Part shown: positions 24,646 through 35,200 of the stretch, piece after piece
Position numbering within the stretch: position 1 is the stretch's first letter
How the letters are laid out: each line of letters opens with the position of its first letter
Assembly (NCBI RefSeq): GCF_015471405.1
Contig: NZ_BLVZ01000001.1
Coordinates: 248,001 to 312,000 of the forward strand
Origin: Pseudomonas cichorii
GTDB lineage: Bacteria > Pseudomonadota > Gammaproteobacteria > Pseudomonadales > Pseudomonadaceae
DNA: 64,000 bases
Direction: 5' to 3'
Position numbers and translations under genes: made by a program
The notes under the pieces: generated by a model
The model's input: only the letters and a program-made list of their open reading frames with translations
Told to the model about the DNA's origin: nothing
Databases searched by the model: none

Positions 24646-24957
24646 TCAGTAACACAGTCTGTGCTTTGCATTGCAGTTCTTCTTCTGCTCCTGCTCTTTA
24701 TCATAGGGTGTGGAGATTACGGTGTCGGGCTTGTTGCATGACCGATATCCTGCATTCCAGCCTTCGGAGTAAGCGTTTTGGAGCCCCACCAGGGCGTCAT
24801 TGTCTCGGTCACTGAAACTTCCGTTTTTACGCTTGATCTCGCAGCCTGCATTGAAGCCCCGGTTGTAGGGGGTATCAGGTTTGGGTTTGAGCAGGCTGCA
24901 GCCTGCAAGGGTGAGTCCGAAACATAGTGCGAGGAGCAGTGGATACGGCAATCGCAT
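24646..24957 (-). CDS. Small lipoprotein with paired Tyr-Gly motifs
   Basis: 103 residues: signal peptide with lipobox LAGC (Cys about residue 20), then two similar short motifs, YNRGFNAGCE and YSEGWNAGYRSC, separated by a charged linker. It is exported and anchored to a membrane. The tail has more Cys (HRLCY). I do not recognise the family. It ends 4 bases before the HNH gene and may share its transcript. It has its own ATG at 24957. Confidence 0.6.
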   Translation of the reverse strand: MRLPYPLLLALCFGLTLAGCSLLKPKPDTPYNRGFNAGCEIKRKNGSFSDRDNDALVGLQNAYSEGWNAGYRSCNKPDTVISTPYDKEQEQKKNCNAKHRLCY

Positions 24958-24980
24958 TCTTCTATCCCGGGTTTTCCGTC

Positions 24981-25005
24981 AAATAGCTTGGCAAGCAAGC
25001 TATTT
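24981..25005. terminator. Perfect 10-bp hairpin after luxR gene
   Basis: AAATAGCTTG-GCAAG-CAAGCTATTT forms a perfect 10-bp stem with a 5-base loop, between the end of the leftward LuxR gene and the start of the leftward lipoprotein gene. No clear T-run follows on the minus strand, so termination strength is uncertain. Confidence 0.45.
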
Positions 25006-25083
25006 GAGCGCTTTTATGTCCAAATGGCCAGTGGCGCAGGAACGTGTCTGGATAGCGAACGCAGTCGTTTTCACACAGCCTCT

Positions 25084-25878
25084 TCAGGCACCCGCCATCC
25101 ACCTTGCCAGGCCATGTCGCCCACTGATGCCCAGCTTCACGGTGGCGCGTTTGAGATAGGTTTCCACCGAACTGGCCTTGACTCGCAGTCGCTGTGCCAT
25201 TTCCGGCACGGTGCCGCCGGTCAGCAGGCCCAGGCAGACTTCCTGCTCGCGTGCTGACAGGTTGATCGCATCCTGTGCAAGTCGGCCGCTGAAGGCCTGG
25301 TGCATGGATGCGGCTTCTGCTTCTTGCTCGGGTTCGATGCGTGCCGTGCTTGCTCCACGGACGACTGGCTGGGCGAGGAGTTGGCTATGATGCTCGACCA
25401 GTGGCAACAGGGTTTCCGAAAGGCTCTTGAGCAGCGAAAGCTCGGACAGGGAAAACGGTCGCAAGGTTGGCAGGCGATAGAAGCAGATCACCCAGCGCTG
25501 ATCGCCATTGCTTGAGACCAGGTTGCACTGGTGGGTGATGTTCTGTGGGTTCTGTTTGTTCGAGGGCACCTTGAGCTGGATAAGCAAGGGTGCCTCCATC
25601 TTCAGGATGCTTTGCAGGAGTGGGTGGTGTCGGCTATCGGTTACAGGAAAATCATGTTGCAGGCCTGCATTGCCGAGACGGTTGATCTGGCTGATGCTTT
25701 GCTGCGGCGCGTTCAGGGTCCATTCGCAGAGATCGAGTCCGTGAATGGGCACCAAGGCATCGACAAGCTGTAGCATCTGCCTGGCAAAGGCACTGTTGCC
25801 GGTGCTGGAAATCAGTTGACCCAGTTGCTGATAAAAACGCGGGTCATGGTTGTGCTCATGACTGGTTGTCAGTTTCAT
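25084..25878 (-). CDS. LuxR-type regulator of the lipopeptide cluster
   Basis: 264 residues: a variable N-terminal region without an evident acyl-homoserine-lactone signature, then a LuxR/NarL helix-turn-helix at about residues 200-260 (LSAREQEVCLGLLTGGTVPE, VKASSVETYLKRATVKLGIS). It belongs to the SyfR/ViscAR group that flanks Pseudomonas lipopeptide synthetase genes and activates them. It is divergent from cifA across a 349-base gap. The closing segment KLGISGRHGLARWM is nearly the same as KLGISGRNSLMRWM in the LuxR protein at the other end of the cluster. Confidence 0.85.
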   Translation of the reverse strand: MKLTTSHEHNHDPRFYQQLGQLISSTGNSAFARQMLQLVDALVPIHGLDLCEWTLNAPQQSISQINRLGNAGLQHDFPVTDSRHHPLLQSILKMEAPLLIQLKVPSNKQNPQNITHQCNLVSSNGDQRWVICFYRLPTLRPFSLSELSLLKSLSETLLPLVEHHSQLLAQPVVRGASTARIEPEQEAEAASMHQAFSGRLAQDAINLSAREQEVCLGLLTGGTVPEMAQRLRVKASSVETYLKRATVKLGISGRHGLARWMAGA

Positions 25879-26227
25879 ACTTCTATCTTCCCTGATTCTG
25901 ACTGTACTAAGGGTGTTCCAGTGGCCGACACCTTATGTTGACGCCTGAATAATGACGCTGGTAATGCTGGTATTCAACCCAAGGCGCTGTTTTGTGTCTG
26001 TAGTGGAAAACCGGGACAAGCCAATTAATAGCTGTGAACTTTATTTTACAAGGGCGGTCATTGCATTTTGTGACGAGCGGTCGAGGCTACTACTTTATAG
26101 GGCTGAAACGGCTGTCAAGGTTTTTTTGTATGGTGGCTCTAGGCCATTGTAGGGGTTTTTGGGGACATACAGGTTCGGCAGGGCGGTGCTTGAATCCGCG
26201 GCTTAACTGCCTGGAAGGACCTGGACC
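25879..26227. promoter_or_regulatory. Divergent cluster promoter region
   Basis: This 349-base gap separates the LuxR gene from cifA and must hold both promoters. Visible on the plus strand is TTGACG at 25938 with TAATGC 18 bases later, a possible sigma-70 promoter far from cifA. Nearer to cifA no confident -35/-10 pair or sigma-54 box was found. I saw no clear lux-box palindrome and no small gene. Confidence 0.3.
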
Positions 26228-29200
26228 ATGTCTGCCGCCGATGTTTTCCCCCTGACCGCCGCCCAACGTGACGTCTGGCTTGACCAGATCAGCCGCGGTG
26301 ATTCCCCCCTCTACAACATCGGCGGATACCTGAACCTTACCGGTCCCCTGGATCCGGTGACGTATCAGCGCGCTCTTGAGCATCTGGTTGCATCCCACGA
26401 GGGAATGCGCACCGTGTTGCTGCCGGGAGCCTCGGCAGATGGCCTGCCGTTGCAGACCTATGCCGAATCGATGCCTGTGCCGATGCCCTTGCATGATTTG
26501 AGCGACCAGCCAGACCCTGTAAGCGCGGCACACGCGCTGACCCTTGAGTATATGCAGCGCCCCTGCACGCTGGATGGCAGTCCACTGTTCAGGTTCTGCC
26601 TTGTGCGCCTGGGGGAAGACCACCACTGGATGATCAGCGTAGTTCATCACCTGATTATCGATGGCTGGGGCTTCGGGCAGATGATCAAGTCCCTGGGCGA
26701 GCATTACACCGCACTGGCTGAAGGCAGCAGCCTTGATTTCAACGGCCCGGACTACCGCGATTTCATTCAGGAAGACGCGCGTTACCACGACTCGCCACGC
26801 TACGAGCGAGACAAGGCCTACTGGCTGGAAAAGTACAGCAACCTGCCGGAACCGCTGCTGGTATCGCGCTACCACAACCGCCGGGCAACCGACCCTGCAC
26901 CGTCCCATACCTGGGTGCAGAACTTTCCAGAGACGCTGCACACACGCATGAAGCAGTTCGCCGAAAGCAACGGATCTTCGGCGTTCCATGTGCTGCTGGC
27001 GGCCTTGCATGTCTATTTCACCCGTACCGCACAGCGCAAGGACTGGGTTGTCGGCCTGCCATTGCTCAACCGCATCGGGGCACGTTTCAAGGCGACCATG
27101 GGCCACTTCGCTCAGGTCAGCGCAGTGTGCATGACCTTTGACGAACAGTTGAGCTTCGGCGGGCTGGTCAACGAGGTGCGTGACACGCTCAAGCGCGACT
27201 TCCGCCACCAGCGTTTCCCTCTGAGCGAGCTGAATCGCAACCTGGGTGTCGCTCGCGAGGAGCGGGGTCAGTTGTTCGAGGTCTCGGTATCCTACGAGCA
27301 GGAAGATCATGAATATCGCTATGGCGAGGCTCAGGCACAGACGGTAAAAGTCTCGAATGGCTACGAAACGACGCCACTGGCCATACATCTGCGCACCAAC
27401 CGCTTCAATGACAACGCCTGGCTGCACCTGGTCTATCACCGTGCCTGGTTTGACGCAGAAGAGGCCGAGGCTATCGCCGGTCGTCTGTTGCAGGTGCTGG
27501 AGCAGGCCCTGGAGAACCCTGAGTTGCGGGTCGAGGATTTTGACCTGCTGACGCCTGGCGAACACCAGAAATTACAGCGCTGGAATGCTACCGATGCGGT
27601 GTCCAGCAGCGAGAAACTGATCCACAAGCGCATTGAAAATCAGGCCCGGACTCGTCCGGATGCAGTGGCAGCGGTCCATCAGGGACAACACCTGACTTAC
27701 GCTCAGCTCAACCGCAAGGCCAATGGCCTGGCCCACCGCCTGATCGAACTGGGCGTGCGCCCGGATGATCGTGTCGCGGTGGTTGCCCGTCGCGGTCTGG
27801 AAACGTTGGTGGGCATGCTGGCGATTCTCAAGGCCGGTGCCGCCTATGTCCCCGTCGACCCGGCGCATCCACGCGAGCGCCTGTCCTACCTGTTGAGCGA
27901 CAGCCAGCCGGTGGTGGTGCTGACCCAATCGAATCTGCTCGACCGCCTGCCAGTACTGAGCCTGCCGCTGATCGAGCTGGATGGTAGCGACTGGGGCCAT
28001 GGCGCCCACGCCAACCCGCGGATCGCCAACCTGAGCAGCGACAATCTGGTCTATGTGATCTACACCTCGGGTTCCACCGGCCAGCCGAAAGGGGTCATGG
28101 TGGAGCATCGTACGCTCTCTCATCTGGTGGACTGGCACTGCGAGGCTTTCTCGCTGGGTGAGGGCGGACACGCTTCCAGTCTGGCCGGTTTCGGTTTCGA
28201 TGCCATGGCCTGGGAAATCTGGCCGACGCTGTGCTCCGGTGCGACCTTGCACGTGGCTCCCAATCAGGATGGAGGCGAAGACATCGACGCCTTGCTGCAA
28301 TGGTGGCGCGCCCAGCCGCTGGACGTCAGCTTCCTGCCTACACCCATTGCCGAATACGCCTTCAGCCAGAACGAAGATCATCCGACTCTGCGCACCCTGT
28401 TGATCGGCGGCGACCGCCTGCGTCAATTCAATCGCGATCCGGGTTTCGCCGTGATCAACAACTATGGCCCGACTGAAACCACCGTGGTTGCCACTTCCGG
28501 CCGGGTACTGGTCGGTGAAACACTGCACATCGGCGGCCCAATCGCCAATACCCGTACTTATGTGCTGGATGAGCGCTTGCAGCAGGTACCAATAGGCGTG
28601 ACCGGTGAGCTGTACATCGGCGGCGCAGGTGTTGCCCGGGGTTACCTGAACCGTCCTGAAATGACCGAGGAACGCTTTATCGCCGACCCGTTCAGCGACG
28701 TTGCCCATGCGCGCATGTACCGCAGCGGCGACCTGGTGCGCTGGAACAGCGACGGCACTCTGGACTATCAGGGCCGCAACGACGATCAGGTGAAGATTCG
28801 CGGCATGCGTATCGAACTGGGCGAAATCGAAGCGGTTCTGGCCAGTCAGCCTGGTATAAAAGACGCCGTGGTGCTGGTGCGCGATCAGCAACTGCTGGCC
28901 TGGTTCACCGAAGCGTCGCCAGTGGACCCCGAAGCATTGCGTCAGGCCTTGCGTGCCCGCTTGCCGGGTTACATGGTGCCTCGCGCCTTCACTTATCTGG
29001 CAGCCTTGCCACTGACCAGCAACGGCAAGCTCGACCGCCGCGCCTTGCCGGACCCCGATCCTGCGGCCTTGCTCGGTCAGGCCTACGAGGCGCCGGTAGG
29101 TGCAGTCGAAGTCGCCATGGCCGACATCTGGGCGCAGGTTCTGGAGGTGGAGCGAGTAGGGCGTCATGATAACTTCTTCGAGCTGGGCGGCCATTCGCTG

Positions 29201-32200
29201 CTGGCCATCACTCTGGTGGATCGCCTGCGCAAGGCCGGGCTCAAGGCCGATGTGCATGTCTTGCTGGCCCAGCCGACCATTGCGGCCCTGGCGGCAGCCG
29301 ACAGCAATCAACAACAAGCGATTACGGTGCCGGACAACCTTGTTCCGGAAGGTTGCACGCAGATCACGCCAGAGCTGTTGAGCCTGACCGATCTTGACCA
29401 GTCGGCTATCGACCGGATTGTCGCCACCGTGCCAGGTGGCGCCGCCAACGTGCAGGAAATCTACCCGCTCGCGCCTTTGCAGGAAGGCATTCTTTATCAC
29501 CACATCACTGCCGAACAGGGCGACCCGTATCTGTTGCAATGGCGTCTGGCTTTCGACAGCCTGGATCGCTTGCAAGCCTGGGCCGGCGCTTTGCAGCAAG
29601 TGATTGATCGCCACGATATCCTGCGCACATCCGTGGTCTGGGAAGGACTGGAAAGCCCGCAGCAAGTGGTCTGGCGCAAGGCTGAACTGACAGTGCAGCC
29701 GGTCAGCTTCGATACCCCGGCCACAGACGTCAGCATCATTGAACGTCTGCAGCAGCAATTCGACGCCCGTCACCATCGCCTGGAACTGTCCCAGGCACCG
29801 CTGATGCGTCTGGTCCATGCCCATGATCCGGTCAATAACCAGGTCGTGGCGATCCTGTTGTTCCACCATCTGGTGCTGGACAACGCTGCGATGGAAGTGG
29901 TCAGCAACGAGATGCAGGCACTGCTATCCGGCCAGTCGGCGGATATGGCACCGCCAGTGCCTTACCGCAACTATGTGGCTCAGGTGCGCATCGGCAGTGA
30001 CGACACCCGGCACGAGGCATTTTTCAGCGAAATGCTCGGTGATATCGAAGAGCCGACTCTGCCTTTCGGCTTGCAGGACGTGCGCACCGACGGCAGTGGC
30101 ATCGAAGAGTCCCGCCTGGTACTCGACAATGCTCTTTCCCTGCGTCTGCGCGAGCAGGCTCGCCAACAGGGCGTCAGCGCCGCCAGCCTGATGCACCTGG
30201 CCTGGGCGCGAGTCCTGAGTGTGCTCGCCAACCGTCGCGATGTGGTTTTCGGCACTGTATTGCTGGGCCGCATGCAGAGCGGTGAGGGCGCCGATCGGGC
30301 GCTCGGCGTATTCATCAACACCTTGCCGTTGCGTGTCGATACAGCCACGGGTGCGGGCGAAGCCTTGAAGAGCGTGCATTCGCGCCTGTCTGCCTTGCTC
30401 GCCCACGAACATGCCTCGCTGGTTCTTGCCCAGCGTTGCAGTGGCGTTGCGGCGGGCTCTCCGCTGTTCAGCGCCTTGCTCAACTACCGTCACAGCGCCA
30501 ACGTGAAGCCCCTCGACGGCGAAGGTGCATGGCAGGGCGTGCGCGTGCTCGGCGGTGACGTACGCAGCAACTACCCGCTGACCTTGAGCGTCGACGATAT
30601 GGGCGACAGTTTCGACCTGCATGTGCTGGCGCTGGAAGGCATTGGTGCCGAGCGCGTGGTCGGTTGGATGCATAACACGGTGGAGCAACTGGTTCAGGCT
30701 CTGGAGCAGGCATCGCCAGTGCCGCTGGATGCGCTATCGATCCTTGAGAGCGAGGAGCGTCGCAAACTGCTGGTCGACTTCAATGCCAGCGCGCAAGACT
30801 TCCCGCAAGGCCTGACCGTGCATGCACTGGTTGAAGCTCAGGCCTTCAACAGGCCGGACGCGCCTGCCGTGGTTCAGGGTGATGAAGTCTTGAGCTACGC
30901 CGAACTCAACCGTCGCGCCAACAGCCTGGCCCATCATCTGATCGGGCTTGGCGTGAAGCCGGACGAGCGTGTCGCCCTGTGCCTGCGCCGCAGCCCCGAT
31001 CGTTTGGTCGGTCTGCTGGCCATTCTCAAGGCCGGTGCCGCCTATGTGCCGGTTGACCCGGCTTACCCTGCCGAGCGCATCAGCTACCTGCTGGAAGACA
31101 GCGCGCCACGAGTGGTACTGGTCGATGCTTCGACACGTGATCTGGTGGGTGAGGTCGCGCAAGTGGATCTGGGCCAGGGCGCCTGGGATCAGGAGTTCCG
31201 CAACAACCCGCAAGTGGTGGGGCTGAGCGATGCAAACCTGGCCTACGTGATCTATACCTCTGGCTCAACCGGGCAGCCCAAAGGCGTGATGGTCGAGCAC
31301 CGCACCTTGAACAACCTGGTTCACTGGCATTGCCAGGCCTTCAACCTGAATGCAGGCAGCCATACCGCCAGCGTTGCCGGTTTCGGCTTCGACGCCATGG
31401 TCTGGGAAATCTGGCCTGCGCTCTGTGTCGGTGCCGTGCTGCACCTGCCACCGGCTCATGTCGGCAACGAGCATGTGGATGAACTGCTCGACTGGTGGCT
31501 GGAGCAACCGCTGCAAGTGGGCTTCCTGCCGACTCCTGTGGCCGAGCAGGCTTTCCGCCGTCCCCGTCAGCACCAGACCCTGCGCACCTTGCTGATTGGT
31601 GGCGACCGCCTGCGTCAGTTCGACCGCGATCCGGGTTTCGCCGTGATCAACAACTACGGCCCGACCGAAACCACCGTGGTTGCCACTTCGGGTCAGGTAC
31701 GGGTGGGCGAGTCGCTGCACATCGGCGGCCCGATCTCCAATACCAGCATTTATGTGCTGGATGAACAGCTTCAGCCAGTGCCGGTGGGCGTGAGCGGCGA
31801 GCTTTACATCGGTGGTTCGGGCGTTGCCCGTGGCTACCTGAACCGGCCTGACCTGACCGAAGAGCGCTTTATCGCCGACCCGTTCAGCGACGCGGCCCAT
31901 GCCCGCATGTATCGCAGTGGTGACCTGGTGCGCTGGAATGCCAACGGCACTCTGGACTACCTGGGCCGCAACGACGATCAGGTGAAGATTCGCGGCATGC
32001 GCATCGAGCTGGGTGAGATCGAAGCGGTTCTTGCTGCTCAGCCAGGCGTGAAAGATTCTGTGGTCCTGGTGCGCGGTGAGCGTCTGCTGGCGTGGTTCAC
32101 CGAAACCTCACCGGTGGAGACGGACGCACTGCGTCAGGCCTTGCAGGCCAGTCTGCCTGGCTACATGGTGCCGCTGGCCTTTATACGGCTGGAAGCCTTG

Positions 32201-35200
32201 CCACTGACCAGCCACGGCAAGCTCGACCGCCGTGCTCTGCCAGACCCGGACCATGCCGATCTGGCTGCAAAGGCCTACGAAGCGCCGCAAGGCGAAGTGG
32301 AAGTCGCGATTGCCGAACTCTGGGCCCAGGTGCTGGGTGTCGACCGGGTAGGGCGTCACGATAACTTCTTTGAACTGGGCGGCCATTCATTGCTGGCGGT
32401 CAGCCTGGTGGAGCGCATGCGCAACGCCGGTCTGAGTGCCGATGTGCGTGTCTTGCTGGGCCAGCCGACTGTGGCCGCATTGGCAGCTTCGGTTGGCAAT
32501 GGCCGCGAAATCACTGTACCGGCCAATCTGGTACCGGCAGGCGCCACACGAATCACGCCGGACATGCTGAGCCTGTCGCGTCTGGATCAGCCGACCATCG
32601 ACCGCATTGTCGAAACCGTTCCCGGTGGTGCTGCCAACGTGCAGGAAATCTACCCGCTGGCACCGTTGCAGGAAGGCATTCTCTATCACTACCTGACCGC
32701 CGATCAGGGCGATCCCTACTTGCTGCAATTGCGCATCAGCTTTGACAGTCTGGAACGCCTGCAGACAGTTGCCGATGGCCTGCGCAAGGTCATTGCCCGT
32801 CACGACAGCCTGCGTACCGCGATTGTCTGGGAAGGGCTGGAGGTGCCGCAGCAGGTGGTCTGGCGTCATGCCGATCTGCCGGTCGATGAAGTGCCTCTGG
32901 CGCAGATCGAAACCCAGGACAGCTCGGCACGGATCGACCTCAGTCAGGCCCCGCTGATCCGTCTGGTCTACAGCCACGACCCGGCCAGCTCGCGTTTGCA
33001 GGCCACGCTGTTGTTCCATCACATCGTGGTCGATGCCACGGCCTTGCAAGTGATGCGCGAGGAAATTCTTGCCCATCTGCGCGGCGAGCCACAACCCGCC
33101 GAGCCTTCGGTGCCGTACCGCAACTATGTGGCCCAGGCGCGCCTGGGTGTCAGCGAAGCGGAGCACGAAGCGTATTTCCGCGGGCAACTGGGCGATATCG
33201 ACGAGCCGACCCTGCCGTTCGGCCTGCACGATGTTCAAGGTGATGGCAGCTCCATCGAAGAAGCTCAACAGACACTGCCCGATGATCTGACCCTGCGCCT
33301 GCGCAATCAGGCCCGGCAGATGGGCGTCAGCGTCGCCAGCCTGTTCCACCTGGCCTGGGGCCGGGTGCTGGCCACCGCTACGGGCAAGGACCGTGTGGTG
33401 TTCGGCACTGTGCTGCTCGGTCGTCTGCAAGGCGGTGCCGGTGCCGACCGTGGCATGGGCATGTTCATCAATACCTTGCCGTTGCGGATCGATCTGGCCG
33501 ATATCGGCGTGAGTGAAGGGGCGCGTGACACTCACGCCCGTCTTGCCGCATTGCTGGGGCATGAGCACGCTTCCCTGGCTCAGGCCCAGCGCTGGAGCGG
33601 TGTTGCTGCGCCATTGCCGCTGTTCAGCGCGATTCTCAACTACCGCCATAGCGCCGGTCAGGCTAAACAGGATGCCCAGCGCGAAGCGTGGCGCGGCCTG
33701 GAAATCCTGGCCAGCGAGAAAAACACCAACTATCCGTTGAGCCTCAACGTCGACGACCTGGGCGACAGCCTGCGTCTGTCGGTCACTGTCACGCCTGACG
33801 TGGGTGCCCGCCGTATCTGCGGCTACGTGCAGCAGGCATTGACCGGTGTGGTCGAGGCCCTTGAGTCTCAGCCTGATCTGCCATTGCAACACCTGTCGGT
33901 ACTGGACGCCGAGGAGCGTCAGCGTCTGGTGGTCGACTTCAACCAGACTGAGGTCGACTACGATCTGGAGCATACCCTTCACGGTCTGTTCGAGAGCCAG
34001 GTTGTCCGCAAACCACAGGCCATTGCGCTGCGTGGCGAAGGCGTACAACTGAGCTATCAGGCGCTCAACGAACAAGCCAACCGCCTGGCGCACCACCTGA
34101 TCAGCCTGGGTGTGAAAACCGATGATCGAGTAGCCATCTGTCTTGAACGTGGCGTATCCATGGTGGTTGGTCTGCTGGCCATCCTCAAGACCGGTGCCGC
34201 CTATGTGCCGCTGGACCCGAGCTATCCGCGTGAGCGCATTCATTACATGCTCGAAGACAGCTCGCCGGCCGTGGTACTGGTCCAGACTGCCACCCGCAAG
34301 CTGCTGGACGAAGAGCGTACGTTGCGTGTCGACCTCGACAACAACATCTGGGGTGCCCAGAGCATCGACAATCCGCAAATTGTCGGCATGAACCCGGACC
34401 ACCTGGCCTATGTGATCTACACCTCCGGTTCCACCGGTACGCCGAAGGGTGTGATGGTCGAGCACCGCAGCGTGGGTAACCTGGTTCACTGGAGTTCGCA
34501 GGTTATTCCGTTGAAACCCGAGACGGCGCTGCTGCACAAGACGCCCATCAGCTTCGATGCTTCGGTATGGGAACTGTTCTGGCCGCTGTGCGCCGGCTTG
34601 CCGCTGGTACTGGCGCGTCCTGATGGCCATCGCGATCCGGCTTACCTGATGCGCTTGATCCGCGATCAGAAGGCCAGCGTGGTCCAATTCGTACCGGCCT
34701 TGCTTCAGCAGTTCCTTGAACTGGAAGAAATCAGCCAGTGCACTTCACTGACCGACATCGTCTGCGGCGGTGGCGAACTGACCATCGCTCTGGCCGAGCG
34801 TGTACGCCAACGCCTGCCGTGGGCGCGTCTGCACAACGTCTATGGCCCGACCGAGACCACGGTGGATTCCAGCGCCTGGACCCTTGAGCCGCACGAGCCT
34901 GTACCGGACAGCGCCTTGCCGATCGGGCGACCGATCAGCAACACCCGCATGTATGTATTGGACGAATACGACCAACTGGTTCCACAGGGCGTGATCGGTC
35001 AGTTGCACATCGGTGGCTCAGGCGTCACCCGTGGTTACCTGAACCTGCCGCAGTTCCAGGCCGAGCGTTTCATCGACAGCCCGTTCGTGGCCGGCGACCG
35101 CCTGTATCGCACCGGCGACCTGGTGTCCCAGCGTGCGGACGGCAACCTCGACTTCCTGGGTCGTAACGACGATCAGGTCAAGCTGTATGGCCTGCGTATC

